DNA from: Deltaproteobacteria bacterium
GTDB taxonomy: Bacteria; Desulfobacterota; Desulfobacteria; Desulfobacterales; QNYZ01
DNA length: 64,000 nt
NCBI GenBank assembly: GCA_003973265.1
Contig: QNYZ01000042.1
Location: forward strand, 50,684-114,683
Direction of reading: 5' to 3'
Part shown: in pieces, positions 21,921 to 31,780 of the stretch
Layout of the letters: the number at the start of each line of letters is the position of its first letter
Numbering within the stretch: the stretch's first letter is position 1
Made by a program: the position numbers and the translations under genes
Notes under the pieces: generated by a model
Told to the model about the DNA's origin: nothing
Databases searched by the model: none
The model's input: only the letters and a program-made list of their open reading frames with translations

Positions 21921-23876
21921 ATGATGAAGGAAATCGTATTCAGTTCCTGGGAAGGCAAAGTTGTCGACAATCGGGGAAAAGAACCGGGTACCTTTGAACC
22001 GGTTCATCACGTGGATATTCCCGAATACTTCAAAGCCGATCTAAAGATCCGGGCGTTGATCGGGTGGTATGGTATCGTTGTGCGTGATGAAAAAGTCAAC
22101 GTGGTTGATTTATGCCGGTCGTATATGACAGCCGTGCATCAGCATTCCTGCGGCAAATGTATCCCCTGCCGCCGGGGAACCGGCATTATTTCCCAAATCC
22201 TGACGAATATTTGCAGCGGCCGGGGTAAACCGGAAGATCTGGAACAATTAAAGTTTCTTGCCGAGACTGTCAGCGCCACATCAAAATGCGATATCGGTCA
22301 ATCCGGCCCCTTGCCGCTTTTGGACGCCATCGCGCATTTTAAAGCTGATTTTGAAGAAGCGATCTCCTCCGGTCAGCCCCTTGAGGCCGGAGCCTTCGAG
22401 TCGATGAAAACGGCGCCATGTATAGATGCCTGTCCTATCCACCTGGATATACCGACCTATGTGGAACGGATAAAAGAAGGCAAGTTTTTAGAGTCACTGG
22501 ATGTGATCCGAGAGCGGTTGCCGCTGCCGGGGATCCTGGGCCGGGTATGTGTGCGGCCCTGTGAGGAGCATTGCCGGCGGGCGAATATCGATAAACCGAT
22601 TTCAATTAAATATCTCAAACGATTTGTGTCTGATTACGAACTCGCTCTGAATAAAAAGCCGGATTTTCAAATTCATCCATCAAAGAAGACCGGAAAGGTG
22701 GCCATTGTCGGTGCCGGACCGGCCGGTGTGACCTGTGCCTATCACCTGGCCCGTCGTGGACATCAGGTGACGATTTATGAAAGACTCGGGGAACCGGGCG
22801 GCATGTCGGCAATGGGGATACCCGACTATCGACTCCCACGGTCGATTTTGCGCGGTGAAGTGGAGCAGGTTCAAAAAATGGGTGTTGAAATCATATACAA
22901 CACCAAAATAGGAAAAGATGTCATGTTGGCGGATCTGGTTGACTCGTGTGACGCTGTTTTTATCGGTGTTGGCGCCCAGGGCAGCAGCTCCATGCGGGTA
23001 AAGGGTGAAGATGAAGGGTATAAGGGTTTTATTCCCGGTGTTCAATACCTTCTGGATATCAACGAAGGACGTGATCCGTACCCCGATGGTAAACGGGTCG
23101 TGGTCATCGGTGGCGGGAACGTGGCGATTGACTGTGTGCGCTGCTCGTTTCGGATCGGCAAGGAAGATGTCAACCTGGTTTATCGGCGAACCCGGAACGA
23201 AATGCCGGCAGACGAGGTGGAGATTATTGATGCCGAAGAGGAAGGCGTTCAATTTCACTTTTTAACAACACCTGTGCGGATCGTCGAAGAAAACGGGGTG
23301 GTCACCGGGCTGGAATGTATCCGGATGGAACTGGGAGAACCGGACCGGAGCGGACGACGCCGACCGGTGCCCGTTGAGGGCTCTGAGTTTATATTCGACT
23401 GTGATACTGTCGTGCCGGCCATAGGACAGCGAACAGACATGTCGCTGCTGGAAGGTGTGGATGGTATTGAAACCACTGCCTGGGGAACGATCGTGGTGGA
23501 TGAAGTGACCAAACAGACGACCCACGAAAAAGTATTTTCGGCCGGTGATTGTGAGACCGGCCCCGGTGCTCTGATCACCGCCTGTGCCGGTGGAAAACGG
23601 GCCGCGCAGAGTATTGACAGTCTGATAAACGGCAAACCGCCGGCACTTGAAAAGTCCGAATATTTCGACAGCCTGTTTAAAAAAGTACCCTTATACGATG
23701 CAGATGAAGACATGCCCATGCCGGGTGGCCAGGATCGAAAAGAACTTGAAATGCTGTCGCCCGAGACGCGTAAATATACGTTTGACGAAGTCGAAAAGGG
23801 GTTTCCCAACCAGGATGCCATTGCCGAAGCCAGTCGCTGTTTACGATGTTACCGTATTGCCACGGTAGCTGTTTAG
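21921..23876 (+). CDS. SfrB/GltD-like FAD oxidoreductase with NuoF-type iron-sulfur domain
   Basis: A 651-residue cytosolic electron-transfer flavoprotein. About residues 60-150 hold the C-terminal iron-sulfur part of NuoF (HSCGKCIPCRRGTGIISQIL), without the FMN/NADH domain. From about 165 it is GltD-like: Cys clusters CIDACPIHLDIPTY and GRVCVRPCEEHCRRANID, an FAD site GAGPAGVTCAYHLARRG, and an NAD(P) site VVIGGGNVAIDCVR. C-terminal GDCETGPGALITACAGGKRAA is typical. This layout matches SfrB, the NADPH-oxidising partner of the FdhA-like protein SfrA in Geobacter. It converges on the Sec formate dehydrogenase, so a shared NAD(P)H-formate system is plausible but inferred. Confidence 0.83.
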   Translation: MMKEIVFSSWEGKVVDNRGKEPGTFEPVHHVDIPEYFKADLKIRALIGWYGIVVRDEKVNVVDLCRSYMTAVHQHSCGKCIPCRRGTGIISQILTNICSGRGKPEDLEQLKFLAETVSATSKCDIGQSGPLPLLDAIAHFKADFEEAISSGQPLEAGAFESMKTAPCIDACPIHLDIPTYVERIKEGKFLESLDVIRERLPLPGILGRVCVRPCEEHCRRANIDKPISIKYLKRFVSDYELALNKKPDFQIHPSKKTGKVAIVGAGPAGVTCAYHLARRGHQVTIYERLGEPGGMSAMGIPDYRLPRSILRGEVEQVQKMGVEIIYNTKIGKDVMLADLVDSCDAVFIGVGAQGSSSMRVKGEDEGYKGFIPGVQYLLDINEGRDPYPDGKRVVVIGGGNVAIDCVRCSFRIGKEDVNLVYRRTRNEMPADEVEIIDAEEEGVQFHFLTTPVRIVEENGVVTGLECIRMELGEPDRSGRRRPVPVEGSEFIFDCDTVVPAIGQRTDMSLLEGVDGIETTAWGTIVVDEVTKQTTHEKVFSAGDCETGPGALITACAGGKRAAQSIDSLINGKPPALEKSEYFDSLFKKVPLYDADEDMPMPGGQDRKELEMLSPETRKYTFDEVEKGFPNQDAIAEASRCLRCYRIATVAV

Positions 23877-23914
23877 GACAGGCTTTTTTAGATACACGCC
23901 GGACCTCTCTGGAT

Positions 23915-24718
23915 TCAGGGCAGGGGGGTTAATGGTTTTTCAGGGTATCCGCGATCTTCGGCAAGCTTTTTTATGTGGGCGATCCGCTGCTGGTTTTCCG
24001 GATGAGAGGCAAAATAATGACCCCAGCCGGACGGATTTTCGCTTTTGGACATTTTTACGAAAAAATCAGTGGCGCCGCCAATATGGCCATAGGCGCATTG
24101 CAGGGTTTCAAGGCCAAATGTATCCGCCTGGGATTCCTGCTTGCGGGAAAACCCCATCTCGGTTAAATTCAAGCTTTTAGAAAGCAGCTCCCCCACAGAA
24201 CTGTCCGAACCCAGAATAACCGCAGACATGGTCAATAGTACCAGCCCCCGGCCCAGCCCCCTCAAGTGGTCCCGGTGGGCATAATGCCCCAACTCATGAC
24301 CCAGAATGAAAGCCAGTTCATTTTCCGAAGAGACCTGTTTGAGCAAACCATTAAAGACGAGAATGTGACCACCGGGAAAAGCGGCCGCGTTTACCTTGTC
24401 TGAATCAATGATATGGACTTTGAAGGTGTAGGGAAGATGGGCACAACGCGTCTGAAGGTCGTCGACCAGGGACTGGACATACGGCTGCTCTTTACCTGTT
24501 TCAGGTGTGGATTCGAATGTGCGGACGAAAGGGGCGGCCAGTTTTTCTTCAAGCCTATTGGATATTCGCGGTACGATCATGTCCACCGCAAAACCGAGCA
24601 GGACGTAAACCCCGATGCCGATCACCAGCAGGCCGCCCACCAGGACGACCAGCTCCTTTAGGGGAGATGTCGGTGAGATGTTGACGTTTCTCTTCAGGCG
24701 CCGCGGGGTATATTTCAT
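23915..24718 (-). CDS. Membrane-anchored M48-family metallopeptidase
   Basis: A 267-residue zinc protease. An N-terminal membrane anchor is at about residues 20-50 (VVLVGGLLVIGIGVYVLLGF). The catalytic motif is HELGHYAHRDH, with the third zinc ligand in SRKQESQADTFG. The protease domain probably faces the periplasm, as in the BepA/LoiP group that handles outer-membrane quality control. The ATG overlaps the formate dehydrogenase stop by one base (TGATG on the minus strand), so translation is coupled. Co-transcription of a protease with a formate dehydrogenase is unexpected; a functional link is unproven. Confidence 0.9.
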   Translation of the reverse strand: MKYTPRRLKRNVNISPTSPLKELVVLVGGLLVIGIGVYVLLGFAVDMIVPRISNRLEEKLAAPFVRTFESTPETGKEQPYVQSLVDDLQTRCAHLPYTFKVHIIDSDKVNAAAFPGGHILVFNGLLKQVSSENELAFILGHELGHYAHRDHLRGLGRGLVLLTMSAVILGSDSSVGELLSKSLNLTEMGFSRKQESQADTFGLETLQCAYGHIGGATDFFVKMSKSENPSGWGHYFASHPENQQRIAHIKKLAEDRGYPEKPLTPLP

Positions 24719-27486
24719 CAGGCCGCCCGGGAGAGACTCACCGCGCAGACTTTAAACTCCGGAATACCGGAGATCGGATCGAGTTCGGCATTGGTTAATT
24801 TATTGGCCGCCGCCCGGGCAAAATGAAATGGAATAAAAATCGTTCCCACCACCGCCTTATCCGAAATGGCGATCCGGGCCGTAATCGTCCCCCGGCGGGA
24901 GGCGATATCAACCGATACCCCTTCCTCAAGGTCAAATCGATCCGCATCCTGGGGGGAAATTTCCACGAAACATTCGGGAACACGTTCGTTCAACCCCTCG
25001 CTTTTCATCGTCATGGTGCCGGTATGGTAGTGGTACAATACCCGCCCGGTAGTCAGGTATAGCGGGTATGTATCATCGGCCTGTTCGGCGGGAGGAATCC
25101 AGTCGATACCGTGAAAGACGCCCTTGCCGGATGAGAATTGTTCCTTGTGAAGGATCGGGGTCCCGGGGTGGTTGTCTGTGGGGCACGGCCAGTGCAGCCC
25201 TACCTTGTCGATTCTGGAATAGCTGATTCCCGCATAAGATGGTGTGACCTTTCTGATTTCTTCGAAAATGTCTTCGGCAGACGCGATTCCCATATTATAG
25301 CCCATACGGAGAGAAATATCGGCGATAATGCGCCAGTCATCCCGGGCCTCGCCCGGCGGATCCACGGCTTTTCGAACCCGTTGGACCCGGCGTTCAGTAT
25401 TTGAAAATGTACCGTCTTTTTCGGCAAAGCAACAGGAAGGCAGTACTACATCCGCCTTTTGGGCGGTTTCGGTCATAAAAATATCCTGAACCACCAGGAA
25501 GTCGAGGTTTTCGAAACTCTTTTCCGCATGGTTGAGATCCGGATCGGACACCAGGGGATTTTCGCCGATTACATACATGGCCTTCAGTTTTCCGTCGTGG
25601 GCCGCCGGTACCATATGGGTGACCTTGAGGCCCGGCTGATCCGGCAGTCCGGTGACGGCCCAGGCTGTCTCCATTTTGGCGCGAAGTTCCGGGCTGATTA
25701 CTTTCTGGTAGCCCGTGTACACATCGGGCAGCCCGCCCATATCGCAGGCCCCCTGGACATTGTTCTGGCCCCGCAACGGATTGACACCGCCGCCCTCAAC
25801 CCCGAGAAAGCCGCACAACATGGCCAGGTTGGCCAGCGATTTGACGTTATCGGTGCCCGATACGTGCTGGGTGATCCCCATACAATAGAGGATACTGCCC
25901 ACCCTGGCGCCCGCATACATCCGGGCAGCGTCTTCGATCTGGGTGGCGGCAATACCGGTTATTTTTTCCACATGTGACGGGGTATATTTTTCGACGGTCT
26001 GTTTAAGCTCATCGAAGCCGACGGTACGGGTATCGACAAAATCATGGTTGTAAAGATTATCACGGATAATGACATGCATGAGGCCGTTGATCCAGGCCAC
26101 ATCGGTTCCCAGGTTGGGGCGCAGGTATTGATGCGCAAAGCCGGCGATCTTGATCCGACGGGGATCCACCACAATCAGCCGGCTGTTATTGAAATGAACG
26201 GCCCGCTTGACAAAGGCGGATAAAACCGGGTGATTTTCCGTGGTATTGGAACCGGTAATCAGGATGACATCGGCTTTTTCAATACAGGCGATGGTGTTTG
26301 TCATGGCGCCACTTCCGAATGCTGCGGCCAGACCGGCCACGGTGGAGCTATGTCAGAGCCGGGCGCAGTGATCTACATTGTTGGTTTTAACAACCGCCCG
26401 GGCAAATTTCTGGGCCAGGTAATTTTCTTCGTTGGTGATTCGGGCCGAGGTCAATACGCCGATACTGTCGGGCCCGTGCTGGTCTTTGATGGTTCCCAGG
26501 CGCTGGGCCACCAGGTTCAGGGCTTCATCCCACCCCGCTTCTTTTAATTCACCGTCTTTACGTATCAGGGGCCGGGTGAGTCGCTCGGAAGAATTGATAA
26601 AATCGAATCCGAACCGCCCCTTCACACAAAGGTTGCCGTCGTTGGGGAGGCTGCCCTCTGCTCCGGTCACCTTGACCACATGACCATCCCTGACGTGCAG
26701 GTAAAGCTGACATCCCACCCCGCAATAGCTGCAGGTGGTTTTCACCTTTTTAACGTCCCACTGCCGCACGTTGTATCTGGCGTTTTTTTCAACCAGCGCC
26801 CCCACCGGACAGACCTGGACACATTCTCCGCAAAAAACGCAATCGGAATCCTTTAAGGGCCGGTCTCCCGGGGTGATTATTTTGGTTCGGGAACTCTGGT
26901 ACCCAAAGTCGATGGCATTGTTCACCTGGATTTCGTTACACGCCTGAACACACCGACCACACTGGACGCAGCGGGAAAAATCCCGAACGATAAACGGGTT
27001 AACCGTTTCCATGGGATAAGGGCAGGGCAGGCGCTCCAGGCCGTCTGCGGAAACCTGGTATCGGTAGGCGAGATCCTGCAGGCGGCAGTCTCCCCAGACC
27101 GGGCAGAGGTCGTCATTATTATCGTCTTTGTGAACCGACAGCTGGAACCGGGTCCAGTCGGTCGTGTCTGAACCCGTGATGGCGCAGTTATGGTTTCCGG
27201 AAGAGAGCATCAGCTTGATGATCAGGCGGCGCGCCTCCACGACTTTGGCCGATTCGGTTTGAACTTCCATAAAGTCGGCGGCCGGGGTGGCACAGGCGGG
27301 CAGCAGGTTCCGGGCGCCGGTCACTTCAACCACGCAGACACGGCAGACACCCGATGGCAATGCCCGCTTCAGGTGGCAAAGGGTTGGAATGTCGATGCTG
27401 TTCCTTTTGGCTACATCTAAAATGGTTTCGCCGGGTGAAAACGACAGTCGGTTACCATTAATGGTGATCGAGCGTTGAGATTCCAT
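24718..27486 (-). CDS. fdhA: Selenocysteine formate dehydrogenase, catalytic subunit with NuoG-like N-terminus
   Basis: A 922-residue molybdenum/tungsten enzyme oxidising formate to CO2. An in-frame TGA at 26353-26355 encodes Sec at residue 378. The flanking sequence VDHCARL-U-HSSTVAGLA is the active-site signature of this family, and both halves are intact in one frame. N-terminal domains: 2Fe-2S (C-x11-C-x2-C, residues about 37-70), a HNC/NuoG-type cluster region, two 4Fe-4S clusters (CVQCGRCVQACN, CVFCGECVQVCP), then the 4Fe-4S/molybdopterin motif CSYCGVGCQLYLHV. The C-terminal region is the dinucleotide-binding domain. The long N-terminus indicates a soluble NAD(P)- or ferredoxin-linked type rather than a periplasmic one. 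Confidence 0.95.
26326..26355 (-). promoter_or_regulatory. Candidate SECIS hairpin after the fdhA UGA
   Basis: On the minus strand, 14 bases after the UGA (26353-26355), GGCC-GGUCU-GGCC forms a perfect 4-bp stem with a GGUCU loop (26326-26338). The E. coli fdhF SECIS carries the same GGUC(U) apical sequence at a similar distance from its UGA, where SelB recognises it. This is a strong positional and sequence match by eye. No folding was computed. Confidence 0.7.
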
Positions 27487-27622
27487 GTGGGCGTACGCTC
27501 CTTCGATTATAAAGATATGATGGCTCGGCAGGACAATTTATTCCGCCGACGGGTTCTTACAATTTTATTTACTTCAGCGATTTTATTTAGCGGAAACAAG
27601 CGGATTTGTCAACGGATCTGAT

Positions 27623-28069
27623 CTAAGCCGGCGGGTCTGAACGGACACCGGATGCCCTGCCGGATATCTGGACCGGCAGGCGGCGGGCGGCATATCGCTG
27701 GGAGCCGATGAATACACCACAAAAGCTGCCAAAAGCATCGGCCACAAAGTCATAGATATCCGCTGTTCGTGAGGGGACAAAATACTGGTGAATTTCATCG
27801 CTCATGCCATACGTGGCGGCCGAGATAAAACTGATCCAGAATAACAGTGTTTTAAAATTTGAAATCGGAGAGTTGAAACGATACGCCCGAAAGAACAGAA
27901 ATCCCAGAAGGCTCCAGGCTGTAAAATGAAGCAGTTTGTCGGAAAAATGAAAAGAGGGGACCAGGTCAGGGAACGGTCGCGATGATTCAATAAAAATCAA
28001 CACGCAAAACCCGATAACCGGTCCCCAGTTGGAAAAAAAGTGTTTAATCAGGCAAAATCTCCAGATCAA
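27623..28069 (-). CDS. VanZ-like integral membrane protein
   Basis: A small membrane protein with four predicted hydrophobic helices. It carries the VanZ-family pattern DKLLHFTAWSLLGFLFF and the conserved SDEIHQYFVPSRTADIYDFVADAFGS. VanZ itself is linked to low-level teicoplanin resistance; most homologues have unknown function. The start is uncertain: no ATG is available. TTG at 28069 and CTG at 28051 (with GGAG seven bases upstream) both overlap the end of thrS, indicating coupling. A farther TTG lies at 28108. The C-terminal ~20 residues are Arg/Pro-rich and not conserved. Confidence 0.8.
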   Translation of the reverse strand: MIWRFCLIKHFFSNWGPVIGFCVLIFIESSRPFPDLVPSFHFSDKLLHFTAWSLLGFLFFRAYRFNSPISNFKTLLFWISFISAATYGMSDEIHQYFVPSRTADIYDFVADAFGSFCGVFIGSQRYAARRLPVQISGRASGVRSDPPA

Positions 28070-29960
28070 GCGAACGGCTTTTGATGTGGGCCAGCACCTG
28101 TTTGACAAATGTTTCGCGGTCGATGCCGTGGCGGACTTTTCCGTCCAGGGTTCTCACTGAAAACGCGCCCGATTCTTTTTCCTTCGGCCCCAGGGCAATA
28201 ATCAGGGGGATATACCGCAGCTGCGCTTCCCTGATTTTTCGATTGAGGCTTTCCGAACGGTCATCTACTTCCATCCGAAGGCCGGTATCGCGAAGCGAGG
28301 CAAGGATCTCTCTGGCCCAGGATGCCAGGTCGTCGTTGATCGGCAAAAAGATCACCTGGACCGGGGTCAGCCAGAGGGGCAGTTTACCGGCAAAGTGTTC
28401 AATCAGAATACCGAGAAACCGCTCAATGGAGCCAAAGACCGTCCTGTGGATCATAATGGGGCGATGTTTTTCATTGTCTGCGCCATTGTAGGACAGGTCA
28501 AACCGTTCAGGCAGCGACATATCGAGCTGGATCGTGGCGCATTGCCAGGTACGGCCCAGGGCGTCCTTGATGTGCACGTCGATTTTGGGTCCGTAAAACG
28601 CGCCGTCTCCCTCGTTTAACTGAAAATCCTGGCCATAGGCAACCAGGGCCGAACGAAGTCCTTCCGTAGCGGTTTCCCACTGGGCGTCGGTACCGATGGA
28701 TTTTTTCGGCCGGGTGGATAATTCCAGAAGGAATCCCAGCCCGAACGTCGTATAGATTTTATTGACCAGGTTTAAAACGCCGAGGATTTCGTCCTTGATC
28801 TGATCCGGGGTCATGAAAATATGGGCATCGTCCTGGTGAAAGGCGCGGACCCTAAACAGGCCCGACAAAACGCCGCTCAATTCGTGGCGGTGTACCAGCC
28901 CGATCTCGGCTGCGCGAATCGGCAGGTCCCGGTAGGAGTGAGGGCTGTTTTTAAAGATCAGCATTCCGCCCGGGCAATTCATCGGCTTGATGGCATAATC
29001 GTCCTCGTCGATCTGGGTAAAATACATGTTTTCCCGGTAATTTTCCCAGTGACCGCTCTGTTCCCATAACGCGCGTTTTAAAATAATCGGGGTTTTGGTC
29101 TCGACATAGCCGGCCTCAAGGTGGGCTTCGCGCCAGTAGTCAATCAGGGTGTTCCAGACGACCATTCCCCTGGCATGGAAAAAGGGCATACCGGGTGCCG
29201 CATCGTTAAAACTGAACAGGTCAAGGGCGGCACCGATTTTTCGATGGTTTCGTTTTTTGGCTTCCTCGATAAAGGCGAGATGTTTTTTTAATTCTTTTTT
29301 GTCAAAAAAGGCCGTCCCGTAAATGCGCTGAAGTTGTTCCCGGCTCTGATCCGCACGCCAGTAGGCACCGGAAACTTTCATCAATTTAAACGCTTTGATA
29401 AAACCGGTGTGGGGCACGTGGGGCCCCCGGCACAGATCGGTGAAGTCGCCCTGCTCGTAAAAAGAGATCGTGCCGTCTTCAAGGTCTGATATCATTTCCG
29501 TCTTGTAGGGCTCATCTTTGTAAAAGGCGAGGGCTTCCGACTTCGATACCTCCCGGCGGACCAGGGGCAGCCTGGCCTTGACGATTTTTTTCATCTCAGC
29601 TTCGATTTTTTTAAAATCGTCTTTGGATATCGGCGGCATATCGATGTCATAATAAAACCCGTCTTCCACCACGGGGCCGATGGTCAACCTGGCGTCCCTG
29701 TAAAGATGCAGAATTGCCTGGGCCATAACATGGGCCGCACTGTGGCGCATAATCTCAAGGCCTTCGGGATCACGTGTCGTGATCAACCGGACCGAGGCGT
29801 CGTGATCGATGATGTGGTGCAGGTCGACCAGGGTGTCGTTGACCATCATGGCCACACTGTTTCGGGCCAGACCTTCCGAGATACTTAAAGCGACATCAAA
29901 CCCCGACACGGGTGCGTCAAATTGTTTTTTACTCTCGTCTGGAAATGTGACTGAAATCAT
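28044..29960 (-). CDS. thrS: Threonyl-tRNA synthetase
   Basis: A 638-residue class II aminoacyl-tRNA synthetase. It has an N-terminal TGS domain (about 1-60), the editing domain with HSAAHVMAQAI and the Cys/His zinc-like site (CRGPHVPHTG), and the catalytic core with zinc-ligand Cys in IKPMNCPGGMLIF, motif 2 RAAEIGLVHRHELSG and FRVRAFHQDDAHIF. The C-terminal anticodon-binding domain begins at PVQVIFLPIND. The ATG at 29960 gives the normal N-terminus. It is the first gene of a leftward pair with the VanZ-like gene, and divergent from rnd. Confidence 0.98.
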   Translation of the reverse strand: MISVTFPDESKKQFDAPVSGFDVALSISEGLARNSVAMMVNDTLVDLHHIIDHDASVRLITTRDPEGLEIMRHSAAHVMAQAILHLYRDARLTIGPVVEDGFYYDIDMPPISKDDFKKIEAEMKKIVKARLPLVRREVSKSEALAFYKDEPYKTEMISDLEDGTISFYEQGDFTDLCRGPHVPHTGFIKAFKLMKVSGAYWRADQSREQLQRIYGTAFFDKKELKKHLAFIEEAKKRNHRKIGAALDLFSFNDAAPGMPFFHARGMVVWNTLIDYWREAHLEAGYVETKTPIILKRALWEQSGHWENYRENMYFTQIDEDDYAIKPMNCPGGMLIFKNSPHSYRDLPIRAAEIGLVHRHELSGVLSGLFRVRAFHQDDAHIFMTPDQIKDEILGVLNLVNKIYTTFGLGFLLELSTRPKKSIGTDAQWETATEGLRSALVAYGQDFQLNEGDGAFYGPKIDVHIKDALGRTWQCATIQLDMSLPERFDLSYNGADNEKHRPIMIHRTVFGSIERFLGILIEHFAGKLPLWLTPVQVIFLPINDDLASWAREILASLRDTGLRMEVDDRSESLNRKIREAQLRYIPLIIALGPKEKESGAFSVRTLDGKVRHGIDRETFVKQVLAHIKSRSLDLEILPD

Positions 29961-30113
29961 TATTTTTCACCATTTACCTGGCGGTGGTTGACGGTTATTG
30001 CGGAAAAAAAGCAACCGCGCTTGTAAAGTTCAGAAATTAAGGTATATATTCCCCTTGGTCAAGAAAAAATTCCGTTGATCCACCCGAAAATTGAATAACC
30101 TGAAGGATTCAAG

Positions 30114-31247
30114 ATGATCGATTATATATATATTACAGATAACGATTCGCTCCGGGAAGCGGTAAATACCCTGAGCCGTAGCCAAGCCGTGGCATTCGAC
30201 CTGGAAGCCGACTCCATGTATCACTACCAGGAAAGGGTCTGCCTGATTCAGATGGCTCAGAACGGGCGCATCTGGGTGATCGACCCCCTGGAGATCGATG
30301 ATATGGAACCGCTGCGGGACCTGTTTGCCGATGCGTCGGTTGAAAAAATATTTCATGGCGCGGATTATGATATCCGGTCCCTTTACCGGGATTTCAGGAT
30401 TGAGATATCCAACCTGTTCGATACTGAACTTGCCAGCCGTTTTTTGGGTGTGTCCCAGACCGGTCTGGCCAATATATTGTCGGCGCGCTTTGATGTCTTT
30501 GTGGAGAAAAAATATCAGAAGAAAGACTGGTCGAAACGCCCTCTACCGCCGGAGATGCTTGCCTATGCGGCTGGTGATGTCGTGTATCTGCATGCGCTGA
30601 CAGACCTGCTGAAGGCGGAGCTTAAAGAAGCCGGACGCGAAAAGTGGGTCCGGGAGGAATGCCGGCTGTTGACACAGGTGCGGCCGGCGGAAAAGAATAA
30701 TGACCCGCTGTTTTTGCGATTTCAGGGGGCGGGCCGGATGGACAGACGCAGTCTCGCTGTTTTGGAAGCGGTTTTACAGGTTCGCGACCGGATGGCCCGG
30801 AAAAGGGACCGGCCGGTATTTAAGATTATGGGGAGCCGCACAATACGTGGCATTGTTTCTGAAAAACCGGTGACCCTGGCGGATTTGAAGAAATCCAGGG
30901 TTATGAGCGACAAGCAGATCGCCATGTATGCAAACGAGGTGCTGGCAGCGGTAAAAAATGCCATGGATCTGTCACCCGAGGATCTGCCGGCCTATCCGCG
31001 AATTAAAAAGCCGGCGCCGGATCCCCGCCTGTCACACCGGATTAAAGCGTTGAAATCCTGGCGGGAAACGATTGCCGATTCCCTGGACATCCCTGCCGGC
31101 CAGCTGATCAACAATCTCCAGATTGCTGCCATTGCCACGGTCAATCCAAGGGACAAGACGGCATTACTGAATATCGACGGCATCAAGGCCTGGCAGGTTA
31201 AGGCTTTTGGTGACGCGTTTCTTGCAGTATTAACCGGAAAGGTTTAA
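30114..31247 (+). CDS. rnd: Ribonuclease D
   Basis: A 377-residue 3'-5' exoribonuclease acting in tRNA and small-RNA 3' maturation. The DEDDy active site is complete: AFDLEADSMYHY (Exo I), FHGADYDIRSLYRDF (Exo II) and YAAGDVVYLHAL (Exo III with Tyr and Asp). One or two HRDC-type helical domains follow (about 210-290 and 305-375, the latter with LDIPAGQLINNLQIAAIA). A GAAGGA ribosome binding site precedes the ATG. yhbY follows 15 bases later, so RNA-processing and ribosome-assembly genes share an operon. Confidence 0.94.
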   Translation: MIDYIYITDNDSLREAVNTLSRSQAVAFDLEADSMYHYQERVCLIQMAQNGRIWVIDPLEIDDMEPLRDLFADASVEKIFHGADYDIRSLYRDFRIEISNLFDTELASRFLGVSQTGLANILSARFDVFVEKKYQKKDWSKRPLPPEMLAYAAGDVVYLHALTDLLKAELKEAGREKWVREECRLLTQVRPAEKNNDPLFLRFQGAGRMDRRSLAVLEAVLQVRDRMARKRDRPVFKIMGSRTIRGIVSEKPVTLADLKKSRVMSDKQIAMYANEVLAAVKNAMDLSPEDLPAYPRIKKPAPDPRLSHRIKALKSWRETIADSLDIPAGQLINNLQIAAIATVNPRDKTALLNIDGIKAWQVKAFGDAFLAVLTGKV

Positions 31248-31262
31248 AATAAAGGATGAATT

Positions 31263-31607
31263 ATGGAACCGGATACCATTATGAAACCGGATACCAGGAC
31301 TTCACTGGCGGGGTATCAGAAAAAATATTTACGTGGCCTGGCGCACAGCCTCAAGCCGGTGGTAATGGTGGGTCAGAAAGGAGCCACGGATGCGGTATTC
31401 AAAAGCGTAGATACTGCATTAAAAGATCACGAATTGATTAAAATCCGCTTCGTCGAGCATAAGGAACGAAAGATGAAAGATCCGATCATTGCCGATATTA
31501 CCAGCCGGACCGGTTCCAGCCTGGCCGGAACCATCGGGCATACGGCTATTATATATCGCCCGCATCCGGATTCGGATAAACGGAAAATTGTTTTGCCTGA
31601 GCGGTGA
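31263..31607 (+). CDS. yhbY: YhbY/CRS1-type RNA-binding protein
   Basis: A 114-residue single CRM-domain protein associated with pre-50S ribosomal particles. The family core is clear: QKKYLRGLAHSLKPVVMVGQ, then G(A)TDAVFKSVDTALKDHELIKIRF, and a C-terminal GHTAIIYRPHPDSDKRKI. The ATG at 31263 follows AAAGGATG. About 18 extra N-terminal residues (MEPDTIMKPDTRTSL...) precede the domain; the second Met could also serve. It is in tandem with rnd. Confidence 0.93.
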   Translation: MEPDTIMKPDTRTSLAGYQKKYLRGLAHSLKPVVMVGQKGATDAVFKSVDTALKDHELIKIRFVEHKERKMKDPIIADITSRTGSSLAGTIGHTAIIYRPHPDSDKRKIVLPER

Positions 31608-31743
31608 TCGGACGCCAAATAGTTAACCATAGAATCGGTAGAAAAAAGCGATTTTTTATTTCAGATGATCTGAAAATCGAAGCACTATTAGAGCGTCAAT
31701 CCGCCCGGCGGTTTACCCTGCTGGACGAGCTTTTAAGAAACAG

Positions 31744-31772
31744 GTTGACAATAAGACGACCGGTCATATATT
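31744..31772 (+). promoter_or_regulatory. nemR-like promoter with overlapping GACCGGTC operator
   Basis: TTGACA (31744-31749), a 16-base spacer, and TATATT (31767-31772) form a good sigma-70 promoter. Inside lies AAGACGACCGGTCATATAT (31753-31771), whose core GACCGGTC is a perfect palindrome. The identical 19 bases recur at 32391-32409 before the next gene. A bound TetR-family repressor here would block RNA polymerase. The inferred start site is only a few bases before the nemR ATG, so the transcript may be nearly leaderless. Confidence 0.75.
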
Positions 31773-31780
31773 TTGATATA

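Noticed and set aside
24718..27486. Formate dehydrogenase as two genes or a pseudogene
   Set aside because: The only interruption is UGA at the Sec position of the family, with conserved flanks and a hairpin after it.
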